50,375 nucleotides of DNA. Origin: an uncultured Akkermansia sp. (lineage in GTDB: Bacteria > Verrucomicrobiota > Verrucomicrobiia > Verrucomicrobiales > Akkermansiaceae). Made by a program: the position numbers and the translations under genes. A model generated the notes under the pieces. That model searched no databases, was not told where the DNA came from, and saw only the letters and a program-made list of their open reading frames with translations. The stretch is from NCBI GenBank assembly GCA_904501975.1, contig CAJGCZ010000012.1:1-50375 (forward strand), in the 5' to 3' direction. Positions 22,062 through 29,622 of the stretch are shown piece by piece; the first letter of the stretch is position 1, and every line of letters starts with the position of its first letter.

Positions 22062-24791
22062 TCAGCAATTCGGCGTTTGGGTCAATTCGCTGTAGCGTTC
22101 AAACAGGAAGGCAACGCGCTCCACATCATCGGCAAAGGTGTGGCCGTAGGCATGTTCTACTGCTGCATCCAAGTGGTGGTGGGCAGCCACCAGCTCGGGC
22201 GGCATGGTCAGCGGGTCATACAAATCAGCCAATGAACAATCAGGATACAGAGCGCGGGCGTTCAACACTGCCTGAGCTTGTTCCGCTATGGTGTTTTGCT
22301 GCTCCTGTGTAGCATTCGGCCAGGGGAAGTTATTGTACACCAGCTTGTTGGAGTAGCGGTAATCGCTCTTTAATCTGCCGCACACCGTACGAGTCCACGC
22401 CATGTGCATGGTTGAGGTGAGGATGCCGAAGTGGTAGAGTGTGGCATTCGGTATTATTTGCGCCGAATTGGTGCAAATTACCTCGGAGGTGAGAAAATCC
22501 ATGGGGATAAAAGCGCGCCTCTCCGACGAGGTTTCCGGGATGATAACGTAGGTGTCCGGGTTTTTCGTCTCACGGAACAAGGTGGGGCGCTCCGCCAATT
22601 TGCGGCGGCCTGCATCTACGGCATTCAGTCGGTCTTGGCGGCATTTCTCCACACGCTCCATCACTTTGGGTAAGGCTCTTAACTCTGCCGGAGAAGCTCC
22701 CACAAGCCACAAACACCAGCGTTTCTTGTTATTAATGAACTCCATAGAGCCCATCAGGCGCTTAATGTAGGGCAAGGCGGCAGGCTCTTCCGCCACAAAA
22801 GCATCATAATCCTCGGCCTCAATAATCAAATGGCCACCGTCTGCGGGGCGGTTGCCGGTGGTCATTTCCGGCACGGCGCAAAGCGGTTTGGAGCGCACCG
22901 GAATAAAGGCATCCGGGGCTGCTGTGAGGTACGAATTAATGTGCCCCACTTTTTGACAAACGCCTTTTTCGTTGAACAACAGTTTTTCCTCGGTGGCAGC
23001 ATAAGCAAAGCCGACAATGACGCAATGTACGGCGGCTTGGTTGCGTGCCTCGTTGCTCCATTTGAAGGTGCGGTAGGCAAAATTAATGGAAAGCCCGTCT
23101 TGCAGCAGGGGCTGCCAGAGGGTAGAGGCCTGCTCTCCTTGGCAAATGGAATTAGTGGAAACAAAGGCACAGCGAATGGGGGTGCCCTTGATGTAGTCGC
23201 AGGCTTTGCCATACCACCCGGCCACAAAATCCAATTTTCCGGCACGTTTTTCGCCGTTGAAAATCTGCATCAGCATCGCTTTCTGCTCAGCCGTTTGGTT
23301 GGAATAGCCCATGAAGGGAGGATTGCCCAGAATGTAGCTCAGTTTGCCTTGCGGTACAACGGATGCCCAATCAAGCGTCAGGGCATTGCCGCACACAATG
23401 GTGGCTGAGGCTGTGAGAGGAATGCGGGCATAGGCCTCGCCAAAGTAGTTTCCGGCCTCAATATTCATTTGGTGGTCCATGAGCCACATGGCCACCTGCG
23501 CAATTTGCGCCGGAAAATCCTCAATCTCGATACCGTAAAATTGGCTTACATTCACCAAGCAAACATCATTGGCAGAGAGCATCCACTTGGTGCCGGAGCT
23601 TTCCAGCTCCAGCTTTTCGCGTTCAGCTATCACGGCAAGTTCTAAGCGCCGCAATTCGCGGTAGGCCACAACCAAGAAGTTGCCGCACCCGCAGGCCGGG
23701 TCCAACATGGTAAGCTCAGTGAGCTTTCTGTGGAAGTCCTGCAAGCGCTTCTCTTTGCGGTTAGATTTATCGTGCTGTATTGTTTCAAACTCAGCACGCA
23801 GCGCATCCATGAACAAGGGGTTGATGAGCTTGAGAATGTTGCGCTCGCTCGTGTAGTGGGCTCCCAGTGCGCGGCGTTCCTCTGCATTCATGACGCATTG
23901 GAACATGGAACCGAAAATAGCCGGAGAGATTCTGCTCCAATCCAGCGCGCAGCAGTCAAGCAAGCGTTGGCGCATGTCGGTATCAAACGCCGGCATGGGC
24001 AAAAACTCCGCAAAGAGCCCGCCGTTGATGTAGGGGAATTCGGTAACGGCGGCATCTTGGGTAACTAAACGCTGTTTTTCCGGTGTATTCAGCACTTGGA
24101 AGAGCTCTGCCAGGCGGGCGGCTAAATCGTGCCCGTCCTCATAGGTGCAATTCTCAATGAAGGAGCGGAAGGCATTTTTGCGGAAAATACCGGTGTCTTC
24201 GGCAAAAAGGCAGAAAAGCAGGCGTACCAAGTAAACCTCCAGCGGGTGCCCTAAGTAGCCAATCTCTTTCAGGCGGTCATACAATTTCCCCAGCAATTCC
24301 ACCGCCTGCACATTCACGGGGTCTTCCTCTTGGTACTCGCGCTGCTCGTAGCCTGCCAGGTAATGAAAGAGGTGGATGTATTGCGGCAGCTCTGCTAGGG
24401 TGAAGGTGGTGCATTGGGCATCCTTGCTGAGGTCGTAGAAATGCCAGTTCTCAAAATCGCACACCAAAATGGCTTTCGGGAACTCATGGTGCGCCAGAGA
24501 ATCTGCGTAGCGTTTGGCCTGCTCGTAGGCCAAGGCTAAATCTTTGCCCCGGGATTTCATCTCGATGAGGATGTGACCTTTCCAGAATAAATCAATATAG
24601 CCGCTGCTGCCGTCCGCGCATGTTACCTTATGCTCAAAAATGGCTACACGCTTGCGGCTGATGCCGAGTACGTGAAAGAACTCCATCAGGAAGGATTGCG
24701 CTTCCGCTTTCTCTCGCGCTGTGTCTTTCCAATCGCCTGCAAATTTGGCGGCTCGGGCGCTGATTTCGTTTTGACTGAGAGTGATAGCCAT
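22062..24791 (-). CDS. MmeI-like single-chain restriction-modification enzyme (Type IIL)
   Basis: A 909-residue protein that should both cut and methylate DNA. The N-terminal nuclease has YID67, nine residues, then E77-M-K79, the same D-X9-E-X-K pattern as MmeI. A helical spacer with RALGAHYTSERNILK follows. The methyltransferase has motif I LDPACGCGNF (363-372) and motif IV NPPF (490-493), which fits N6-adenine methylation. The C-terminal part (about 640-860) is the target-recognition region, with YVIIPETSSERRAFIPM. In this family both activities read one site and no separate subunits are needed. No partner gene is adjacent. The start MAITLSQNE is chosen over a 9-residue extension. All key residues appear intact. 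Confidence 0.88.
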   Translation of the reverse strand: MAITLSQNEISARAAKFAGDWKDTAREKAEAQSFLMEFFHVLGISRKRVAIFEHKVTCADGSSGYIDLFWKGHILIEMKSRGKDLALAYEQAKRYADSLAHHEFPKAILVCDFENWHFYDLSKDAQCTTFTLAELPQYIHLFHYLAGYEQREYQEEDPVNVQAVELLGKLYDRLKEIGYLGHPLEVYLVRLLFCLFAEDTGIFRKNAFRSFIENCTYEDGHDLAARLAELFQVLNTPEKQRLVTQDAAVTEFPYINGGLFAEFLPMPAFDTDMRQRLLDCCALDWSRISPAIFGSMFQCVMNAEERRALGAHYTSERNILKLINPLFMDALRAEFETIQHDKSNRKEKRLQDFHRKLTELTMLDPACGCGNFLVVAYRELRRLELAVIAEREKLELESSGTKWMLSANDVCLVNVSQFYGIEIEDFPAQIAQVAMWLMDHQMNIEAGNYFGEAYARIPLTASATIVCGNALTLDWASVVPQGKLSYILGNPPFMGYSNQTAEQKAMLMQIFNGEKRAGKLDFVAGWYGKACDYIKGTPIRCAFVSTNSICQGEQASTLWQPLLQDGLSINFAYRTFKWSNEARNQAAVHCVIVGFAYAATEEKLLFNEKGVCQKVGHINSYLTAAPDAFIPVRSKPLCAVPEMTTGNRPADGGHLIIEAEDYDAFVAEEPAALPYIKRLMGSMEFINNKKRWCLWLVGASPAELRALPKVMERVEKCRQDRLNAVDAGRRKLAERPTLFRETKNPDTYVIIPETSSERRAFIPMDFLTSEVICTNSAQIIPNATLYHFGILTSTMHMAWTRTVCGRLKSDYRYSNKLVYNNFPWPNATQEQQNTIAEQAQAVLNARALYPDCSLADLYDPLTMPPELVAAHHHLDAAVEHAYGHTFADDVERVAFLFERYSELTQTPNC

Positions 24792-24955
24792 TGTCAGAGT
24801 GAGAGAAGCGTAGCACAAAACAGCACAAAAGTCAATGAGATAGCAGGGGTAGGCCTCTAAAAGCCGCAGCCCGCGCTCCTTGCTTGGGGCGCGGGCTGCC
24901 GGTGTGGCTGCGCGAGCTGCGGTTTTATCGCGATGCTGCGTGCCGCATGGGGAAC

Positions 24956-25444
24956 TTACATTTTGCTCAAAATCTGGCGCAGCTCAAAGACAAAGGCTTG
25001 CTGCTCCTCCGGGGTCATGGTGCCGGAGAGCTGGTTGCATGCCAGCTGGCCCATTTGGTCGATTTGCCAAGAAACCTTGGTGCCGCTGGGGAACTCGCAC
25101 TTGCCGCTCAGGATGGTTCCGGGAATTTGGATGTCGTCCAAACTCATGGTGGGGCGCACGGCGGCTGCTCCTGTCATGGGGTCGGCTGCTGCAGGGGCCG
25201 GCTCCGGAGCGGACGGGGCTTCCGGCTGAGGCTCGGGGGCAGGGGCGGCTACAGGTTCGGGCTGCGGTTGGGCAATTTCAATGCCGTGGTCCAGCAGCAG
25301 GAAGCGCACATCCATGTAGGTGAGATGCACCCCGCATTCGTTGACCAAATTTTTCTGTATACCATTCAAATCAATTCCTTGGCTGGCCCATTGGCGCACC
25401 ATTTCCAATTGCTCGGCATTTACTTGTGAACTCATGCACCCCAT
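24956..25444 (-). CDS. Hypothetical protein with Pro/Ala linker
   Basis: A 162-residue protein that I cannot assign. The N-terminal part (about 1-60) is a helical module with EMVRQWASQGIDLNGIQKNL and a LTYMDVRFLLLD end, which looks like a small DNA- or protein-binding fold. A Pro/Ala/Glu-rich linker (about 62-95) joins it to a C-terminal domain with KVSWQIDQMGQL and a final helix. There is no signal peptide. The start is chosen because GGGAG lies 6 nt upstream of this ATG. A second ATG three codons later is possible. Confidence 0.65.
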   Translation of the reverse strand: MGCMSSQVNAEQLEMVRQWASQGIDLNGIQKNLVNECGVHLTYMDVRFLLLDHGIEIAQPQPEPVAAPAPEPQPEAPSAPEPAPAAADPMTGAAAVRPTMSLDDIQIPGTILSGKCEFPSGTKVSWQIDQMGQLACNQLSGTMTPEEQQAFVFELRQILSKM

Positions 25445-25517
25445 CTTACTCTCCCACTCCGGTATATGCAAGTAAAAAGAAGTTCATGCACGACTTCACG
25501 GGGCTGCAATCAAACAT

Positions 25518-25550
25518 CAAAAAAAGCTGCCCGGTGTGGAGCCGGACAGC
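25518..25550 (-). terminator. Intrinsic terminator of the rubrerythrin gene
   Basis: On the minus strand GCTGTCCGG, a short loop and CCGGGCAGC are followed by TTTTTTTGA. It lies 31 bp past the stop. Confidence 0.9.
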
Positions 25551-25580
25551 CGAGTTATGATGAAACAGAGTAACTGCTTT

Positions 25581-26126
25581 TTACTTACGGAAATAGCGCT
25601 GAAGGAGACCATCAAAGCCCTTGCCGTGGCGGGCCTCGTCCTTGCACATCTCGTGCACTGTGTCGTGGATGGCGTCGTAACCCAGCTGCTTAGCGCGCTT
25701 GGCGATGGCAAGCTTGCTGTTGCAGGCGCCGAACTCTGCTTCGGCACGCATGGCTACGTTCTTCTCGGTGCTGGAGGTAAGAACCTCACCCAAAAGCTCT
25801 GCAAACTTGGCGGCGTGCTCAGCTTCCTCGAAGGCGTAGCGGCGGAAGGCCTCTGCTACCTCGGGATAACCCTCGCGCTCTGCCTGGCGGCTCATGGCAA
25901 GGTACATGCCTACCTCGCAGCATTCGCCGGTAAAGTGGTCGCGAAGTCCCTTGACTACTTCTTCATCAAGACCCTGGGCTACGCCTACGCGGTGTTCGTC
26001 GGCATAGATTTTCTCTACACCCTCTTCGATTTCCTCGAAGGTGTCTACGCCGCATACGGGGCATACTTCAGGTGTGGTCTCGCTCTCGATGACTTCGCCA
26101 CAGATGGTGCAACGGTACTTTTTCAT
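25581..26126 (-). CDS. Reverse rubrerythrin (peroxide-reducing)
   Basis: A 181-residue diiron protein that should reduce hydrogen peroxide in the cytoplasm using NAD(P)H-derived electrons. The rubredoxin iron centre is N-terminal (C6-x2-C9 and C22-x2-C25). The four-helix diiron domain follows, with GECCEVGMYLAMSRQAE, FEEAEHAAKFAELL, EAEFGACNSKLAIAKRA and KDEARHGKGF carrying the Glu/His ligands. This order is the reverse of classical rubrerythrin and matches the peroxide-inducible form of anaerobes. It has its own promoter with a PerR-like palindrome just upstream and its own terminator. Confidence 0.93.
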   Translation of the reverse strand: MKKYRCTICGEVIESETTPEVCPVCGVDTFEEIEEGVEKIYADEHRVGVAQGLDEEVVKGLRDHFTGECCEVGMYLAMSRQAEREGYPEVAEAFRRYAFEEAEHAAKFAELLGEVLTSSTEKNVAMRAEAEFGACNSKLAIAKRAKQLGYDAIHDTVHEMCKDEARHGKGFDGLLQRYFRK

Positions 26127-26204
26127 AATCGTGTATGTAGGTTGTGTGTTAAAAGTGTGTGTGTATGTGCTGTGTGTTGTCCCTAGCAGGTAGGTGACAG
26201 CGAT

Positions 26205-26233
26205 AGTTTAGTAGAATAATAGGAATTAGTCAA
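26205..26233 (-). promoter_or_regulatory. Promoter of the reverse rubrerythrin gene
   Basis: TTGACT (26228-26233), 17 bp and TAAACT (26205-26210), giving a leader of about 70 nt. Confidence 0.6.
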
Positions 26234-26240
26234 GCGAAAA

Positions 26241-26255
26241 TTAGAACAATTCTAA
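26241..26255. promoter_or_regulatory. PerR/Fur-family-like operator
   Basis: TTAGAACAATTCTAA is a perfect 15-nt inverted repeat (TTAGAA-3-TTCTAA). It matches the known PerR box TTATAATnATTATAA at most positions. It lies 7 bp upstream of the -35 box of a peroxide-defence gene. No regulator gene is in the window. Confidence 0.5.
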
Positions 26256-26347
26256 AAACAAAGTGATTTTTTTATCAAAAACCTATCAAAAAAAGCGATT
26301 TTCGGGAGCAATAAACGAATTTCCCACCCTAATTAGTGTATTTTGTG

Positions 26348-26761
26348 CAAAAACTTGTTTAAGTTTTTAGTCGGTAGCCCAACAAATAGCAATTTGTGGG
26401 GCGCATTAATGTGAGCGCAGCGAACGGAATTTGAGAGCCCCGGTCAGGGGCGATATATGGTAGCCCGGGGTGGAGCTGCGCAGCAGCGTAACCCCGGGAA
26501 AGATGCAAAATATATTGGAACCCCGTTCAGGGGTGGCATAATGCGTGGCTTCAATATTTACTCATGTTTTCCTTGCAATACCATAGATAATAAACGAACT
26601 ACAACATGTCGCAACCCTTTATGCCACCCCTCCGGGGTTCCAATTGATGGGTGGATAACCCGGGGTTCCGCCGCTGACGCGGCTCCACCACCGGGCTATT
26701 TTATAGCGCCCCAAAGGGGCTCAGAATTCGGCTCGCTGCGCTCGCGGTATTGGGGAGGAGG
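26348..26761. repeat. Repeat island (gene-free)
   Basis: The stretch begins with GTTTAAGTTTTTAGTCGGTAGCCC and the CAAATAGCAATTTG hairpin, then the GAGCGCAGCGAACGGAATT module. An inner inverted pair follows: GGAACCCCGTTCAGGGGTGG near 26517 with its complement near 26620, and TAGCCCGGGGTGGAGCTGCG near 26463 with its complement near 26658. It ends in the GCGCCCCAAAGGGGC and GGCTCGCTGCGCTCGC modules that join the hairpin array. From 26256 to 26347 the sequence is plain AT-rich spacer. No gene is seen from 26127 to 27002. Confidence 0.65.
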
Positions 26762-26762
26762 A

Positions 26763-26870
26763 ACGGCTGAAGCCGTGGTGAAGAATGCCCGTTGGGCATG
26801 GTGAAGAATCTGCCTGCGGCAGATGGTGAAGAACAGCTTGCGCTGTAGTGAAGAACGCACCTGCGGTGCG
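26763..26870. repeat. Array of five different hairpins with a constant spacer (copy A)
   Basis: Five short palindromes of unrelated sequence are separated by a constant spacer ending GTGAAGAA. They are ACGGCTGAAGCCGT (26763-26776), TGCCCGTTGGGCA (26786-26798), TCTGCCTGCGGCAGA (26809-26823), CAGCTTGCGCTG (26834-26845) and CGCACCTGCGGTGCG (26856-26870). The spacers are nearly invariant while the hairpins differ from each other. A second copy, inverted, is at 50236-50343 with only two differences inside the array, both in hairpin loop regions. Confidence 0.85.
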
Positions 26871-26889
26871 TCGTACGGTTTACCGCCCA

Positions 26890-26932
26890 TCCACTTTCAA
26901 CTTTCAATATTCAACTTTCAATATTCAATACA
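26890..26932. repeat. TTCAA-type repeat
   Basis: CCACTTTCAACTTTCAATATTCAACTTTCAATATTCAATA-type sequence, the same family as at 18327, 19165, 30908 and 31214. No gene or inverted partner is next to it here. Confidence 0.7.
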
Positions 26933-26936
26933 GTTT

Positions 26937-26971
26937 CCGCCCCCCGGAGACACACGTTCACCGGGGGGCGG
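26937..26971 (-). terminator. GC-rich hairpin after the L,D-transpeptidase gene
   Basis: A perfect 11-bp stem, CCGCCCCCCGG with CCGGGGGGCGG, and a 13-nt loop. It lies 32 bp past the stop. There is no T-run, so terminator function is likely but not certain. Confidence 0.5.
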
Positions 26972-27002
26972 GGAGAAAAGGGAGATGAGAAACGCGGGGC
27001 GC

Positions 27003-27848
27003 TTATCTTTTCTTTTTCTTCGTAGAGCGAACGGCTACCTTCTTTTTGTTTTTGGAGCTCTTTTTGGTGCTCTTTTTGCTCTTGGAGGCAACGGCGCGAC
27101 CACGAGAGTTTTTGGCTTTGCTCTTGCTGCGGCGGGCAGCGAGGGCGCGGCGGCTGGTCTTCTTTTTGGTGGGTTTGAAATTGATATCGTCCTTGGGCAG
27201 CGTGGCCACAATGCTCTCGGGGATGGAGATACGCTTAACGCCGGCCTGCTGCTCGGTCTTGAGGTACATTTCCTGCGAGCATGACTCAATCACCACGGGC
27301 ATGCCGCGCTTAACACGGGAGTAGAGGTCCAGCACGTCGTTGCTGCGCATGCGGATGCAACCATAGGAGGCGGGGCGCCCGATTTTACGCTCCTCCGGGG
27401 TGCCGTGAATATAGATGCGGCGGCTGTGGGAGTTCTTGTTAAAGTTCTCGAGCCCGGCAATTTGAATAACGCGGGTGACGATGGGGTCTCGCCCGGCGGC
27501 ATCTACAGGAATCACCTCGCCGGTGGGGCGGCACCCCTTAAACACCATGCCCTTGGGCTGGCCATCGCCCACCTTTTTGGTGACGGCATGAATACCGAGG
27601 GGGGTGCGGTAGCTGCCGTTGCGGCCACCGATACCGAACTTGGAGGAGCTGATATCGTAGTCCTTCACCTTACGACCATTTTGAATCAGGGTGAGCTTTT
27701 GGTCTTTAAGGGTGATGGCCACGCCGTCGTTAATGACGGCGCGCGGCGGGGTATCCGGCCCCGGGGTATAGCCCTGGTGAGAGCAGGACACCTGCAACAG
27801 CGTGCCCAGCGCTACCGGAAACAAAAGGGTAAAGATTTTTTTGAACAT
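27003..27848 (-). CDS. L,D-transpeptidase (YkuD) lipoprotein with a basic C-terminal tail
   Basis: A 281-residue exported protein. An N-terminal signal ends at a possible lipobox Cys22 (QVSC). The YkuD catalytic domain (about 40-185) carries IYIHGTP with His147 and SYGCIR with catalytic Cys163 and Arg165. Such enzymes make 3-3 cross-links in peptidoglycan or attach proteins to it, in the periplasm. The unusual part is the tail, about 225-281, made largely of Lys, Arg, Ser and Ala like a histone H1 tail. It may bind wall polymers, LPS or nucleic acid. It lies 33 bp downstream of the GT2 gene and is probably co-transcribed with it. Confidence 0.88.
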   Translation of the reverse strand: MFKKIFTLLFPVALGTLLQVSCSHQGYTPGPDTPPRAVINDGVAITLKDQKLTLIQNGRKVKDYDISSSKFGIGGRNGSYRTPLGIHAVTKKVGDGQPKGMVFKGCRPTGEVIPVDAAGRDPIVTRVIQIAGLENFNKNSHSRRIYIHGTPEERKIGRPASYGCIRMRSNDVLDLYSRVKRGMPVVIESCSQEMYLKTEQQAGVKRISIPESIVATLPKDDINFKPTKKKTSRRALAARRSKSKAKNSRGRAVASKSKKSTKKSSKNKKKVAVRSTKKKKR

Positions 27849-27881
27849 GCGGTGACGTAGAGAGGAGAAAAGCGCTTTGTG

Positions 27882-29468
27882 TTAGCCTTGAGCCACGGCC
27901 TGAGCGGCGCGTCTGCGCTGGCGCACGCCATCTATAAGGCGGGCGAAGGAGCAGAAGCTGGTGTAGAAGAAGCCAAGGAAGGGGCTCATGAGCAGGAAAT
28001 TGACGATGGAGTAGAGGTCTCCGGTGAAGAAGAGGAAGAGGTTGCGGGCCTCCAGCGCGCCGAAGAAGAGACCGAAGACGAGCTCCAACACGGGCACGAG
28101 TACGGACTTGAGCGCCTTGTAGCCGGAGGAGCGTTTTTCTACAGACTTGTTAGCCTCCAAAGATTCGCCGAACTTGGGAGTGCGCACGAACTCGCCGCTG
28201 CTCTTACCCTTGGCAAAGATTGCCTCGAGCACAGCCTTAGAGTTGTTCACGGCCATACCTACAGCCAGAGCCAGCAGGGGCAGCATGTAGATGAAGACGC
28301 GCCACCAACGGTGCGGACGCACAATGGCCTGTGCTGTGATGTAGAAGATGCACACGGTGACAGAGGCAAAGAAGAAGAGAATGAAGATGAGCCAGGGCAT
28401 GATGTTGCCATCCCATGCCATGATGCCGGTGGGGGCAATGGAACCGATGCTGATGGGCATGACCAAGAAGCACAGGAAGATGAGTGCCAGGTAGGAGTAG
28501 TTGCAGGTAAGGTGCGTGGTGGCCTCCAGCTTGGCTTTCAGGGGGATGTTGGCACGCCAGATGGTGAGCAGCATCTTTTGGCAAACTTGGATGGAGCCCT
28601 TAGTCCAGCGGTGCTGCTGGGTCTTAAAGCCGTCCATATCCTCCGGCAGCTCGGCGGGGGTTACGTAGTCATTAAGGTAAACGAAGTTCCAGCCCTTCAT
28701 CTGCACGCGGTAAGAGAGGTCCATATCCTCGGTAATGGTGTCGTGCTCCCAGCCGCCGCCATCGGTAATGGCCTGCTTGCGCCACACACCGGCCGTGCCG
28801 TTGAAGGTGAAGAAGCGGCCGGAGCGGTTGCGCACTGTCTGTTCGAGGGCAAAGTGACCATCAAGGAAGATACCCTGCAACTTGGTGAGCATGTTCTTCT
28901 CGCGGTTGATGTGGCCCCAGCGGGTCTGCACCAAGGCTACCTTGGGATCCGTAAAGTAGGGCATGGTAACTTTGAGGATATCGGGGTTGGGGCGGAAGTC
29001 GGCATCCAAAATCAGCAGGAAGTCGCCCTTGGCAACGGCATCGGCAGCCTCCAGAGCTCCTGCCTTAAAGCCGGTGCGGTCTACACGGTGCAGGCACACA
29101 ATATCAAAACCTTGGGCTTTATAAAGCTCCACCTGTTGCTTGCAGAGCTCCCAGGTGTCGTCTGTGGAGTCGTCAAGAATCTGGATTTCCAGCTTATCCT
29201 TGGGGTAATCAATAGCGGTGACACTGCGCAGCAAGCCCTCCACCACGTATTTTTCATTGAACATGGGGAGCTGAATTGTCACCAACGGCCATTCCTCCCA
29301 CTGCCCGGCGGGCTTCGGTACATCCTTACGGTGAATAAGGTAGAGAATAACCTTCATGAAGCGGTCAAAACCATAACCGGCCATGCCGAACAATACCAGG
29401 AAGTATGCCAGCAGCCAGAAGAAGTTAAACCAATATTCACCGGTTGTCATTGTTGCGATAGGAGTCAT
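27882..29468 (-). CDS. GT2 polysaccharide synthase, cellulose-synthase-like
   Basis: A 528-residue processive family 2 glycosyltransferase in the inner membrane. An N-terminal helix (about 12-35) precedes the cytoplasmic GT-A domain with LDD (98-100), LDADF (154-158), TED (246-248) and QQHRW (284-288), the full D, DxD, TED, QxxRW set of processive beta-glycan synthases. At least four further helices follow between about 310 and 500. It resembles the glucomannan/cellulose-synthase-like branch, but the sugar is not predictable. No PilZ domain or bcs genes are present. Pairing with the L,D-transpeptidase suggests an envelope role. Confidence 0.88.
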   Translation of the reverse strand: MTPIATMTTGEYWFNFFWLLAYFLVLFGMAGYGFDRFMKVILYLIHRKDVPKPAGQWEEWPLVTIQLPMFNEKYVVEGLLRSVTAIDYPKDKLEIQILDDSTDDTWELCKQQVELYKAQGFDIVCLHRVDRTGFKAGALEAADAVAKGDFLLILDADFRPNPDILKVTMPYFTDPKVALVQTRWGHINREKNMLTKLQGIFLDGHFALEQTVRNRSGRFFTFNGTAGVWRKQAITDGGGWEHDTITEDMDLSYRVQMKGWNFVYLNDYVTPAELPEDMDGFKTQQHRWTKGSIQVCQKMLLTIWRANIPLKAKLEATTHLTCNYSYLALIFLCFLVMPISIGSIAPTGIMAWDGNIMPWLIFILFFFASVTVCIFYITAQAIVRPHRWWRVFIYMLPLLALAVGMAVNNSKAVLEAIFAKGKSSGEFVRTPKFGESLEANKSVEKRSSGYKALKSVLVPVLELVFGLFFGALEARNLFLFFTGDLYSIVNFLLMSPFLGFFYTSFCSFARLIDGVRQRRRAAQAVAQG

Positions 29469-29538
29469 AGCAAGTTTTAGTTGATTACGCGCGCGCTATG
29501 TTTTGGGGCTGTTTTTTATGTCAGCACACAAGAATAAC

Positions 29539-29566
29539 TTGACGCACAGCGATAGTAATGTATATT
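29539..29566 (+). promoter_or_regulatory. Promoter of the secreted hypothetical gene
   Basis: TTGACG (29539-29544), 16 bp and TATATT (29561-29566). It overlaps the minus-strand promoter at 29552-29580, so RNA polymerase cannot occupy both at once. Confidence 0.5.
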
Positions 29567-29580
29567 CAAAGAGGTGTCAA
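29552..29580 (-). promoter_or_regulatory. Promoter of the GT2 / L,D-transpeptidase operon
   Basis: TTGACA (29575-29580), 17 bp and TACTAT (29552-29557), giving a leader of about 75 nt for the GT2 gene. It overlaps the divergent promoter at 29539-29566. Confidence 0.45.
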
Positions 29581-29622
29581 GCCTAAAAGCGCTTTGGCAA
29601 TCAAACAGAAAACCTCCGATTT

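Noticed and set aside
26763..26870. CRISPR array
   Set aside because: The constant unit is only about nine nucleotides, the variable parts are palindromes rather than spacers, there are no cas genes, and the same array recurs almost unchanged elsewhere.
27879..29480. 533-codon frame opposite the GT2 gene
   Set aside because: It is antisense to a gene with full GT2 motifs. Long antisense frames are expected in GC-rich genes with biased codons, and the translation is His/Gly/Glu-rich without any family mark.
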